A stretch of DNA of 6,375 nucleotides, taken from NCBI GenBank assembly GCA_017382615.1, contig JAFNZX010000192.1, positions 1-6,375 on the forward strand, written 5' to 3'. The translations under genes were made by a program, and so were the position numbers. Origin of the DNA: Clostridia bacterium (GTDB lineage Bacteria; Bacillota; Clostridia; Oscillospirales; CAG-272). Below, in pieces: positions 1 through 5,602 of this stretch. The notes under the pieces are model-generated. The model was not told the DNA's origin. It saw nothing but the letters and a program-made list of their open reading frames with translations, and did no database searches. Position 1 is the stretch's first letter, and every line of letters begins with the position of its first letter.

Positions 1-73
1 CTTCCTTGGCGCTCCCAACAGCCACAAGGCTCACGAGCTGCTTCACACCACTTACGTCAAGAGAGGTCTTTAA
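1..73 (+). CDS. C-terminal end of an [FeFe]-hydrogenase-like protein (5' partial)
   Basis: Only the last 23 codons are present, in the frame starting at base 2, ending with TAA at 71-73. The residues GAPNSHKAHELLHTTY match, as I remember it, the end of the iron-only hydrogenase small-subunit-like domain, where a short segment with G-x-P...KAHELLHTxY closes many clostridial and Thermotoga-type [FeFe] hydrogenases. These enzymes reduce protons or oxidise H2 in fermenting anaerobes, using an H-cluster and iron-sulfur clusters. None of the H-cluster cysteines lie inside the window, so catalytic competence cannot be judged. The gene is followed directly by a strong terminator. It could instead be another protein carrying the same small-subunit-like domain. 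The identification rests on a short tail and is an inference from family memory. Confidence 0.72.
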   Translation, partial: FLGAPNSHKAHELLHTTYVKRGL

Positions 74-77
74 TTTA

Positions 78-116
78 TAAAAACACACCCGCGACGCTGT
101 CGCGGGTGTGTTTTTA
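78..116. terminator. Bidirectional intrinsic terminator after the hydrogenase-like gene
   Basis: The arm at 81-95 (AAACACACCCGCGAC) is perfectly complementary to 99-113, with a 3-nt GCT loop. A/T pairs extend the stem to 78-116. T residues follow the GC-rich stem on the plus strand and A residues precede it, so it can stop transcripts in both directions. It lies five bases after the upstream stop codon. Confidence 0.95.
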
Positions 117-117
117 A

Positions 118-152
118 TGAATAATGAATATTGAATCTTGAATAATGAAAAA
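118..152. repeat. Five tandem 7-nt units of the TGAATAA type
   Basis: Consecutive heptamers read TGAATAA, TGAATAT, TGAATCT, TGAATAA and TGAAAAA. They sit between the two terminators of the convergent gene pair, in DNA that carries no gene. No start codon with a Shine-Dalgarno is present. Similar TGAATAA-like runs are, to my recollection, seen in intergenic regions of some gut Firmicutes. Their function is unknown. Confidence 0.7.
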
Positions 153-160
153 TTATGGTT

Positions 161-187
161 AAAAAACCGCTCGGATGAGCGGTTTTT
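161..187 (-). terminator. Intrinsic terminator for the TraX-family gene (bidirectional)
   Basis: AAAAACCGCTC at 162-172 pairs perfectly with 177-187 around a GGAT loop. On the minus strand the stem is followed by a run of six U (plus-strand A161-166), which suits the TraX-family gene ending at 242. The T run at 183-187 lets it also catch plus-strand read-through. Confidence 0.9.
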
Positions 188-241
188 CTGCATTTGATCA
201 TAATGGCGGGGGCTTTGCTCCGCAGCTTATTTATCACTTTT

Positions 242-964
242 TTATCTGAAAATCAATGCCAACACCAAAAGGTGCAGGGGATAGAACAGATAAAATCCAT
301 ATTTGAGCAGGGCAGCACCCCATTTGCTTTTGGGTTTGGGTCCGGGCTCACCGTTGTATAGCAGCATGGGGATCAGGGATACCGCTGCAAAAAGGTTGCG
401 CTGATAGACTGATTCATTCCATGCACCCGTCACAAGCTGTTTTCTACAGGCAAAGAGCAGCAGGATCGGACACCAAGCCCATTTACGTTCCGCGGTCAAA
501 TAGAGCAGCACGATAAGCGCAATACCCATCCAACCGTAATCCGCACCCAAATAGTCAGCCGCGTACATGATGCCGCAAACCGCCGTGCATAGCGCAAAGC
601 AGGAAAGCCACCAAGCCGTCTTGCGCTTTTGCGCCGTTTTCATGCCAACCTCAAGTAGCCACATACAGATAAGACCGATCGAAAGCGTAAAGAGTATGTT
701 CAATTCATCCCATTTCCACGCATCTGTGTAAAAGCAATAGGTGTAGATGGGCTGTGTCACGATGGCAAGGATCAGCATGCGCAAAAGGTATTTCCATTTG
801 GAGCGCGTGTGCATAAAGCCTTGCACCAGCATAAATGCGTAAAGAGGGAAGGAGACTCGCCCGATCATGCGCATATATTCCCAGCCCTCAAACGGCTGAA
901 AGCTTCCGATATGGTCAATCAGCATACTCAATGCTGCAATGATTTTGATGACGAATATGGTCAA
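242..964 (-). CDS. TraX-family integral membrane protein
   Basis: A 240-residue, very hydrophobic protein with several membrane helices. Recognisable TraX-family blocks are the N-terminal IKIIAALSMLIDHIG, then IGRVSFPLYAFMLVQGFMHT, the central LNILFTLSIGL and the C-terminal YGFYLFYPLHLLVLALI. TraX of the F plasmid is needed for N-acetylation of pilin. Chromosomal Firmicutes members are common and their substrate is not established; an acyltransferase-like role at the membrane is a family-based guess. The start chosen is TTG at 964-962, because AGGGAGGTG (minus strand, 971-979) lies 6 nt upstream and the family homology begins at once. A longer frame to 1081 would add 39 residues without homology and read through the promoter. 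No conjugation genes are nearby, so this is probably a chromosomal copy. It is divergent from the XRE regulator gene and shares about 137 bp of upstream DNA with it. Confidence 0.9.
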   Translation of the reverse strand: MTIFVIKIIAALSMLIDHIGSFQPFEGWEYMRMIGRVSFPLYAFMLVQGFMHTRSKWKYLLRMLILAIVTQPIYTYCFYTDAWKWDELNILFTLSIGLICMWLLEVGMKTAQKRKTAWWLSCFALCTAVCGIMYAADYLGADYGWMGIALIVLLYLTAERKWAWCPILLLFACRKQLVTGAWNESVYQRNLFAAVSLIPMLLYNGEPGPKPKSKWGAALLKYGFYLFYPLHLLVLALIFR

Positions 965-991
965 ATGCTTCACCTCCCTGATACGGATATC

Positions 992-1000
992 ATTATAGCA
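992..1000 (-). promoter_or_regulatory. Extended -10 promoter for the TraX-family gene
   Basis: The minus strand reads TGCTATAAT, a perfect extended -10 (TGnTATAAT). No good -35 hexamer is present 16-18 bp upstream, as expected for an extended -10 promoter. The predicted start near 985 gives a leader of about 20 nt containing the Shine-Dalgarno at 971-979. Confidence 0.7.
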
Positions 1001-1021
1001 TAAAAAACACAAAGCTGCACG

Positions 1022-1047
1022 TTTTTTTGCAAAAAAATCTTGCAAAA
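1022..1047. promoter_or_regulatory. Candidate operator: A/T palindrome plus repeated TTGCAAAA
   Basis: Positions 1022-1037 form a perfect 16-bp palindrome, seven T then GC then seven A. The word TTGCAAAA occurs at 1027-1034 inside it and again at 1040-1047, 13 bp on, overlapping the -35 hexamer of the regulator promoter. The site sits between two divergent promoters and next to an HTH regulator gene, a usual place for an autoregulatory operator. Binding is inferred only; A/T-rich symmetry can arise by chance. Confidence 0.35.
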
Positions 1048-1068
1048 TACCGCTGTTTGCTGTATAAT
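1040..1068 (+). promoter_or_regulatory. Sigma70-type promoter of the XRE-lipoprotein-GNAT/RluA-GH1 operon
   Basis: A -35-like TTGCAA (1040-1045), a 17-bp spacer and a perfect -10 TATAAT (1063-1068). The expected start is near 1075, about 27 nt before the ATG at 1102, leaving room for the GGAGGAGA Shine-Dalgarno at 1092-1099. Confidence 0.8.
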
Positions 1069-1101
1069 GAAGTAAATACAATTTACCTATCGGAGGAGAG
1101 T

Positions 1102-1995
1102 ATGAACATCGGTGAGAAGATCAAAAATCTTCGGATGTCCAAAATGATGACCCAACAGGAGCTTGCAGGTGATTTTATCACGCGCAACATGCTTTCGCGC
1201 ATTGAACACGGTGCAGCGCTGCCTTCTTTGCCTACCGTTGTATATCTGGCGGGCAGACTCAACGTCCCCGCAGGATTTTTACTTGCAGAGGAGGAGAATG
1301 AGTTTCTTTATCAAAAGATCCGCTATATGCCCAACATCCGCAGAGCTTATAAAATGGGTGACTATCGCATTTGCCGTGAGCTTTGTGAGACGGTGCTGAC
1401 CGAGTCAGATGACGAGATTGCGCTGCTGATGGCGGAGTGCGCACTGGGGCTTGCCAAGGAGGAGTTTTTTGCGGGAAATTTGCATAACGCCTGCTATTGG
1501 TTTGATACTGCCTTGCGCGATGCAGACAAGACGGCGTATCAAACAGGGCATATTACTGCCCCGGCAATCGTCTATTTTCGCTATATGCGCGGTATCTCAC
1601 CCTCTCTTTCCTCTTATGAGGCGGATCATTTGCTGCCCGGAGAGCGCGATCTGGCGGCATGGCAGGATATCTTTTGCCGCTACGTGCTGATTATGGAGCA
1701 GCACGGTGTACTGCAGCATCGCCATAACCTTGAGGGGAATGGCGTGCTGGAACGCCAGCTGACCTTACATATGCAGGCAACGCAGCTGCAAAGCAAGGGT
1801 GAATACAAGGAGGCGTATCGCATGCTTGGTTATATTCTTGCCGACGAGCAAGCCCCCGTTCCCGTGTTGCTTTACAGCGTGTTGCACGATATGGAGCAAT
1901 GCTGCAAGGCGTTGGAGGATTATAAGGGTGCTTATGAGCACTCCTTGCATAAGCTTGCGGTGCAGGAAAGGCTGCTGGTGGAGGCAAACGTATGA
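1102..1995 (+). CDS. XRE-family HTH transcriptional regulator with helical/TPR-like C-terminal region
   Basis: A 297-residue protein. Residues 3-60 form a Cro/CI-type helix-turn-helix, seen as IGEKIKNLR, TQQELA (17-22) and the recognition segment RNMLSRIEHG (28-37), followed by a conserved LAGRLNVP. The remaining ~230 residues are helical with paired Tyr/Ala/Leu-rich helices, like the TPR-type sensor region of Rgg/PlcR-like or related XRE regulators; the exact repeat number cannot be counted by eye. Such proteins bind DNA through the HTH and often sense a peptide or protein partner through the C-terminal region. The ATG at 1102 is chosen because GGAGGAGA lies just upstream and the HTH begins immediately; the frame to 1027 would add 25 residues spanning the promoter. 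It is the first gene of a compact operon, overlaps the next gene by 4 nt (ATGA), and may regulate itself and the divergent TraX-family gene through 1022-1047. No cognate short peptide gene is evident. Confidence 0.93.
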   Translation: MNIGEKIKNLRMSKMMTQQELAGDFITRNMLSRIEHGAALPSLPTVVYLAGRLNVPAGFLLAEEENEFLYQKIRYMPNIRRAYKMGDYRICRELCETVLTESDDEIALLMAECALGLAKEEFFAGNLHNACYWFDTALRDADKTAYQTGHITAPAIVYFRYMRGISPSLSSYEADHLLPGERDLAAWQDIFCRYVLIMEQHGVLQHRHNLEGNGVLERQLTLHMQATQLQSKGEYKEAYRMLGYILADEQAPVPVLLYSVLHDMEQCCKALEDYKGAYEHSLHKLAVQERLLVEANV

Positions 1996-2312
1996 GAAGG
2001 GGCGTTTTGATCGTGTGTCTATGCGTGCTTGCCTTTTCGGGGTGTGCTGTGTCGGGCGACAACGCAGTGTCGAGCGGTGATGTGCTGAGCCCCGAGGAGC
2101 AGCAATCGCTGTATCAGGCGCGGCTGGAGCAAGAGGGGGAGCAAAACGTCAGTGTAAAAGGGACGGTTTACTGGACGCCTAACGGTACGAAATATCATAA
2201 AGATGCGCACTGCAGCTCGCTTAAAAATGCCAAAGAGGTGCTGTCGGGCACAATCGCGCAAGCAATGAATCACGGAGCAGACGAGCCCTGCTTGCGTTGT
2301 ACGGGAGGATAA
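1992..2312 (+). CDS. Small lipoprotein with a His/Cys putative metal-binding domain
   Basis: A 106-residue protein. Residues 1-17 look like a lipoprotein signal peptide: RR, a hydrophobic core, then FSG before Cys18. Phe at -3 is a slightly unusual lipobox. A Ser/Glu/Gln-rich linker (20-55) leads to a C-terminal module, VYWTPNGTKYH (59-69), then C74 and PCLRC (99-103). The pattern YHxxxxC...(25 residues)...CxxC is a widespread small module, often found at the ends of secreted nucleases and of surface proteins, where H69, C74, C100 and C103 could bind a metal such as zinc. The metal and function are not proven for this protein. It should be lipid-anchored on the outer face of the membrane. Its ATG overlaps the regulator stop codon (ATGA), which suggests translational coupling. 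Confidence 0.83.
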   Translation: MRRGVLIVCLCVLAFSGCAVSGDNAVSSGDVLSPEEQQSLYQARLEQEGEQNVSVKGTVYWTPNGTKYHKDAHCSSLKNAKEVLSGTIAQAMNHGADEPCLRCTGG

Positions 2313-2314
2313 AG

Positions 2315-3511
2315 ATGCAATATTACAGATACAGAATAAGATCCGCTTGTTATGAGGACGTCGATGCGATTATGCAGGTGTTTGCGCAAGCACGAGCCGC
2401 AATTGCCACGCTTGGTATTGACCAATGGCAGGATGGCTATCCTATCGAGAGTCATATTCGAGCGGATATTGATCGAGGTTACGCCTACGTGCTATGTGAT
2501 CTTGACCGAGTACAGGGCTATTTTGCCATGATCTTTGATCCGGAGCCTACTTACGCGCGCATTTTTGAGGGGGCATGGCTGACCGACGGTGCGTATGTCA
2601 CCGTGCACCGCGTTGCCATGTCGGATGCGATGCGTGGCAAGGGAGGCGCGGCCCAGGCAATGCGGTACGTGATTGCACAAGCCTTGCGCGCAGGCGTGCC
2701 TGCAGTCAGAATTGATACGCACCAAGGAAATTTGCGCATGCGTAAATTCCTTGAAAAGCAAGGCTTTTCGGCTTGCGGCACCATTTATCTTGAAAGCGGT
2801 GCGGCACGTATTGCTTTTGAGCTTGATTTGCGTCCGACGCTGCAAAAAGCCCCCGTCGTATTGTACGAGGACAGAAGCATCGTCATCTGTCAAAAGCCCG
2901 TGGGGCAGCCGTGCCAGTCTGATCCCGCACACGAAGACGGCTCGGATCTTTTGACTTGCCTGCAAAATTGGCGGAATGCGTGCGGATATCCGGGGCATGT
3001 GTATCTGGTACATAGGCTCGATACAGCAACCGGGGGCGCAATCCTGTTTGCCAAGGACCGCGACAGCGCGGCAAGACTTGGCGGCATGGTGGTTGGCAAG
3101 CAGATCTTTAAGCAATATTTAGCCGTCGTACACGGCACACTTGCGCCGCTTGACGGGCGTATGGATGATTATCTGTATCACGACAAGGCAAAGAATAAGG
3201 CGTTTGTTGTGGATTCCGCACGCAAGGGCGTCAAGCAGGCAAGCTTGCGCTATCGTACCCTGGCGCAAAGCGGGGAGTGCTCCTTGGTAGAGGTTACCTT
3301 GGAAACGGGGCGTACGCACCAGATCCGCGCGCAGCTTTCGCACGCGGGGCATCCGCTGCTTGGTGACGGCAAATACGGTAGCAGGGAAAAGGGCTGCACG
3401 ACTGCGCTTTGGGCTTACAAGCTCGGCGTAGAAAGCCCCGCCAAGCGGCATTACAAGGAGGCACTCAGTATGCCGCCAAAAGCATATCCGTGGAATTTGT
3501 TTGATATATAA
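2315..3511 (+). CDS. GNAT acetyltransferase fused to an RluA-family pseudouridine synthase
   Basis: A 398-residue two-domain protein in one unbroken frame. Residues 1-~170 are a complete GNAT fold; the blocks GIDQWQDGYP, FEGAWLTDGAYVTVHRVAMS and the acetyl-CoA loop RGKGGA (107-112) match a stand-alone GNAT family known in Firmicutes. Residues ~181-398 are a full RluA-type synthase without an S4 domain: VLYEDRSIVICQKPVGQP, then HRLDTATGG with catalytic Asp236, and LETGRTHQIRAQLSHAGHPLLGDGKYG (motif RTHQIR at 333-338). RluA-type enzymes convert uridine to pseudouridine in rRNA or tRNA; the acetyl acceptor of the GNAT half is unknown. The ATG at 2315 follows GGGAGGA, 2 nt after the lipoprotein stop codon; a start at 2297 would overlap that gene and lacks support. 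No internal Shine-Dalgarno or start is visible at the junction, so both domains are made as one chain. Both active-site motifs look intact. The RNA target cannot be assigned. Confidence 0.94.
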   Translation: MQYYRYRIRSACYEDVDAIMQVFAQARAAIATLGIDQWQDGYPIESHIRADIDRGYAYVLCDLDRVQGYFAMIFDPEPTYARIFEGAWLTDGAYVTVHRVAMSDAMRGKGGAAQAMRYVIAQALRAGVPAVRIDTHQGNLRMRKFLEKQGFSACGTIYLESGAARIAFELDLRPTLQKAPVVLYEDRSIVICQKPVGQPCQSDPAHEDGSDLLTCLQNWRNACGYPGHVYLVHRLDTATGGAILFAKDRDSAARLGGMVVGKQIFKQYLAVVHGTLAPLDGRMDDYLYHDKAKNKAFVVDSARKGVKQASLRYRTLAQSGECSLVEVTLETGRTHQIRAQLSHAGHPLLGDGKYGSREKGCTTALWAYKLGVESPAKRHYKEALSMPPKAYPWNLFDI

Positions 3512-3521
3512 GGAGGTTAGC

Positions 3522-4844
3522 ATGGCATTTCCGAAGAACTTTTTATGGGGCACCGCAACCAGCGCGGGACAGATAGAGGGCGGGGCAACAGCCGACGGCA
3601 GAACGCCCAGCATTTGGGACACTATGGCCGGGAAGCCGGGTAAGATCTTTGGCGGACACACACCCGACGTTGCTTGCGACAGCTATCACAAATTTGATCG
3701 TGACCTGCAAAATCTGTGCGATCTCGGTGTAAACTCCTATCGTATGTCGATCTCTTGGTCGCGCGTGCTGCCGGGCGGTACGGGCGAACTCAACGGGGCG
3801 GGCATAGACTATTACAGACGCGCATTTGAGTCGCTCTTGGAAAAGGGAATTGCTCCCTGCGTCACGCTCTATCATTGGGATCTGCCGCAGGCTCTTGAGG
3901 ACAAGGGCGGTTGGGTTAACCGCGACTCAATCGAATGGTTTGGCGAGTATGCCGATAAGATGTTCCGTGCTTACGGGGATATCGTGCCCATGTGGGCAAC
4001 CGTCAACGAGCCCATTGCAACCTACGTGGGCTATGCGCTGGGAGGCTTTGCACCGGGATATACCAATGAAGCGTGGGGCAATCAGGCACGCCATAATATC
4101 CTTGTCGCACACGGTAAGGGCGTGCAGGCGTTCCGCGCGAACAATCTACAAAACAGCCAAGTCGGTGCAGTCATCGATATCTGGAAGCGTCACGCGCTGA
4201 CCGATTCGCCCGAGGATATTGCGCTGATGATGGATCAGGACGAGCGCAATTGGAAGTTCTATTGCGATCCCTTGTATGCAGGACGCTACAGCGATTACAT
4301 CCTGGAGCATTTGGAGCGCGAAGGCACGCTGATGCATATTGCCCCCGGGGATTACGAAATTATGAGCCAAAAGACGGATTATTTTGGTCTGAACGTATAT
4401 AATCGCGTTCCCGTGACGCATAATCAAAAGGTGCAGGCGGATTTCTCGCAGGGCGGCAACTTCTTAAACAACCGCACCGAGTACTATCCCAAGGCGGTCT
4501 ACGACGCGATCGTGATGCTCAAGGATATGTACAAGCTGGAGATTCCGTTCTACATCACGGAAAACGGCACGTATTTTGAGGGAGAAGAGCCCGTGGGCGC
4601 GGACGGCATGATCCATGACGACGACCGCATTCGTTACGTTGCAGGCTTCCTTGAATGGCTGGAAAAGGCGATTGACGAGGGCTACGACGTGCGCGGCTAT
4701 TATCTGTGGAGCTTGATGGACAACTTTGAGTGGAGCGCAGGCTATAACTTCAAGTTCGGCATCATGTCCTGCGACAGAGAGGGCAATACCGCGTGGAAAA
4801 AGAGCGCGCATTTCTACAAGGATTTTATCAAGTCGCAAAAATAA
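3522..4844 (+). CDS. Family GH1 beta-glucosidase (retaining beta-glycosidase)
   Basis: A 440-residue cytoplasmic enzyme of the usual GH1 length, with no signal peptide. It hydrolyses terminal beta-linked glucose, and often galactose or fucose, from short glycosides. The N-terminal signature is FLWGTATSAGQIEGG with glycone-binding Gln17, although the usual Tyr before that Gln is Gly. HWDLPQAL supplies His118. The acid/base is Glu163 in TVNEP and the nucleophile Glu347 in YITENG. LWSLMDNFEWSAGYNFKFGI (Glu403, Trp404) is the form found in enzymes for unphosphorylated sugars rather than the Ser-Lys-Tyr form of 6-phospho-beta-glucosidases, and no PTS gene is adjacent. The ATG at 3522 follows AAGGAGG with a good spacing, 10 nt after the preceding stop codon; an upstream TTG at 3501 would overlap that gene. 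It is the last gene of the tight operon and has no clear GC-rich terminator behind it. Confidence 0.96.
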   Translation: MAFPKNFLWGTATSAGQIEGGATADGRTPSIWDTMAGKPGKIFGGHTPDVACDSYHKFDRDLQNLCDLGVNSYRMSISWSRVLPGGTGELNGAGIDYYRRAFESLLEKGIAPCVTLYHWDLPQALEDKGGWVNRDSIEWFGEYADKMFRAYGDIVPMWATVNEPIATYVGYALGGFAPGYTNEAWGNQARHNILVAHGKGVQAFRANNLQNSQVGAVIDIWKRHALTDSPEDIALMMDQDERNWKFYCDPLYAGRYSDYILEHLEREGTLMHIAPGDYEIMSQKTDYFGLNVYNRVPVTHNQKVQADFSQGGNFLNNRTEYYPKAVYDAIVMLKDMYKLEIPFYITENGTYFEGEEPVGADGMIHDDDRIRYVAGFLEWLEKAIDEGYDVRGYYLWSLMDNFEWSAGYNFKFGIMSCDREGNTAWKKSAHFYKDFIKSQK

Positions 4845-4846
4845 TC

Positions 4847-4882
4847 AAAAAAATCAAAAAAATTTGAAAAATTTTCAAAAAA
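4847..4882. other. Phased A-tracts upstream of the small membrane protein gene
   Basis: Runs of five to seven A begin at about 4847, 4856, 4867 and 4877, roughly one helical turn apart, and 4863-4879 is an almost perfect inverted repeat (TTTGAAAA-A-TTTTCAAA). Such phased tracts bend DNA and can act like UP elements. A -10-like TATATAAG lies at 4911-4918 but no convincing -35 is paired with it. The A/T-only hairpin is too weak to be called a terminator. Confidence 0.4.
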
Positions 4883-4950
4883 CGCGAAACTATTTGCTAT
4901 TTTTGTCGTCTATATAAGTAGAGAATGTTTTACATCGGGGAGGGATTACG

Positions 4951-5229
4951 TTGAAAAAGATCTTTTGGGCAGTTTGGACAGCAGTGTGCACGGTGTGGGT
5001 AAGCATGGTATGCACGTGCCCGATATCTGCAAGTGAGCAGATGAGCAGAGCCACGGAAAGGGTGCTTTTCACCATGGACGTGTACCAGACCGTCTGCATT
5101 ATCATCGTGATCACCGCCATCGTGCTGTTCGTGGCATTCCATATCGCCAAAGCTGTGCTCAAAAAAATGCTCGTTTCCCCCGATGATAAGGATGAAGACG
5201 ACAAGAAACAGGATGAGAAAAATAAATAA
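4951..5229 (+). CDS. Small membrane protein of unknown function (signal peptide, one TM helix, charged tail)
   Basis: A 92-residue protein that I do not recognise. Residues 1-28 resemble a signal peptide (KK, a Trp/Val/Cys-rich core, then ISAS before Glu29), although they could also remain as a first membrane anchor. Residues 29-44 would be outside the cell. Residues 46-68 form a strong transmembrane helix rich in Ile and Val, followed by the basic KAVLKKM and a very hydrophilic Asp/Lys-rich tail (77-92), expected in the cytoplasm. The start is TTG at 4951, because GGGGAGGG at 4937-4944 lies 6 nt upstream. It is 106 nt downstream of the GH1 gene with no strong terminator between, so it may be read from that operon or from its own weak promoter near 4911-4918. 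A strong terminator follows the stop codon at once. Confidence 0.75.
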   Translation: MKKIFWAVWTAVCTVWVSMVCTCPISASEQMSRATERVLFTMDVYQTVCIIIVITAIVLFVAFHIAKAVLKKMLVSPDDKDEDDKKQDEKNK

Positions 5230-5233
5230 TGGC

Positions 5234-5277
5234 ATCACAACCGTCACGGAAGATTCCGTTACGGTTGTGATTTTTTT
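5234..5277 (+). terminator. Strong intrinsic terminator after the small membrane protein gene
   Basis: ATCACAACCGT at 5234-5244 pairs with 5261-5271. After one mismatch (C5245/T5260) the stem continues as ACGGA with 5255-5259 around a short loop. A run of seven T begins at 5271. It isolates the following RNA/TIR locus from the upstream operon. Confidence 0.95.
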
Positions 5278-5313
5278 ACAACTTCGTGTCATAATATTTG
5301 GTAATTTGTAGGC

Positions 5314-5342
5314 TTGACATACGTTCCCGAAAGTGTTATACT
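5314..5342 (+). promoter_or_regulatory. Near-consensus sigma70 promoter of the structured RNA / TIR locus
   Basis: A perfect -35 TTGACA (5314-5319), a 17-bp spacer and TATACT (5337-5342). The predicted transcription start is about 5349, exactly where the 5' arm of the long RNA stem begins. It is the strongest-looking promoter in the window and lies 36 nt after a terminator. Confidence 0.92.
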
Positions 5343-5348
5343 ATACTT

Positions 5349-5581
5349 GCCAAACTAACTGAATAAACGTGATAATGGGTGTACTATCTTTATTTTTAAA
5401 AAATAAGGATAGATATGCTCTTTTTCCGCATTCTATTATTATTGACGAATTTGATAAAATGCAAATTCCTCTTATCGGTAATAATGGAGTGCTTACACCC
5501 TTTTTCACGTTAAGTTAGTTTGGCGACTATTGGAGTTTGCGTTTTTGTGCGCTTACTTTGGTAGGCGCACTTTTTATTTTT
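5349..5581 (+). ncRNA. Structured RNA of unrecognised family: leader of the TIR gene or stand-alone small RNA
   Basis: A transcript of about 230 nt is predicted from the promoter start to an intrinsic terminator. Hand folding gives a three-way junction. The closing stem pairs 5347-5360 with 5513-5526, continues as 5366-5372 with 5505-5511 (AACGTGA/TCACGTT), then 5377-5383 with 5494-5500 (GGGTGTA/TACACCC). Arm 2 pairs 5384-5395 with 5401-5412 around TTAAA. Arm 3 pairs 5428-5444 with 5476-5492 (17 bp) and is capped by GAATTTG/CAAATTC (5447-5453 with 5462-5468). A pyrimidine-rich single strand, about 5413-5427, joins arms 2 and 3. Six wobble pairs in the fold are all U-G in the plus-strand RNA and would be A-C mismatches in the complement, which supports a functional plus-strand RNA rather than a DNA palindrome. 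The region is much richer in A/T than its neighbours. I do not recognise the family: it lacks T-box, 6S-rod, SRP or tmRNA hallmarks. The outer two pairs (5347-5348) may lie just before the transcript start. Confidence 0.7.
5547..5581 (+). terminator. Intrinsic terminator 21 nt before the TIR gene (3' end of the RNA or attenuator)
   Basis: GTGCGCTTAC (5547-5556) pairs with GTAGGCGCAC (5561-5570) through 10 bp including one U-G, with a TTTG loop. TTTTTATTTTT follows. There is no A tract before it, so it works on the plus strand only. It lies between the only visible promoter and the TIR gene. Bases 5553-5561 (TTACTTTGG) could alternatively pair with 5350-5358 in the 5' arm of the RNA, 8 of 9 positions, a possible antiterminator. 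Confidence 0.88.
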
Positions 5582-5602
5582 AACTGAAGGGGGCTTTGAG
5601 TC

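Noticed and set aside
206..223. Short GC-rich hairpin after the TraX-family stop codon
   Set aside because: Only about six pairs with a G-U and no following U run on the minus strand. The real terminator is at 161-187.
2492..3115. Long minus-strand reading frames opposite the GNAT-RluA and other genes
   Set aside because: They lack Shine-Dalgarno sequences and protein-family motifs, and lie opposite clearly coding genes; they are antisense shadows.
3522..4844. 6-phospho-beta-glucosidase (bglA/ascB type)
   Set aside because: The NFEWSAGYNFKFG segment is the non-phosphorylated-substrate form and no PTS genes are adjacent.
4863..4879. Terminator for the GH1 gene
   Set aside because: The inverted repeat is almost all A/T with one central base and no GC-rich stem, so it is unlikely to stop transcription.
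5349..5524. Retron msr-msd RNA, because of the 12-14 bp terminal inverted repeat, internal hairpins and a nearby TIR protein (some retrons use TIR effectors)
   Set aside because: No reverse transcriptase is in the window, the closing stem continues inward in a way not typical of a1/a2, and the TIR protein has a membrane helix and outer linker unlike retron effectors. The downstream sequence could reopen the idea.
5349..5524. Small MITE-like mobile element bounded by GCCAAACTAACT inverted repeats
   Set aside because: No flanking target-site duplication is seen, the promoter start coincides with the stem foot, and wobble pairs favour plus-strand RNA folding.
5349..5581. T-box, 6S RNA or other known riboswitch leader
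   Set aside because: No T-box specifier or TGGNACCGCG-like element, no 6S rod with a central bubble, and no motif of a riboswitch I can name.
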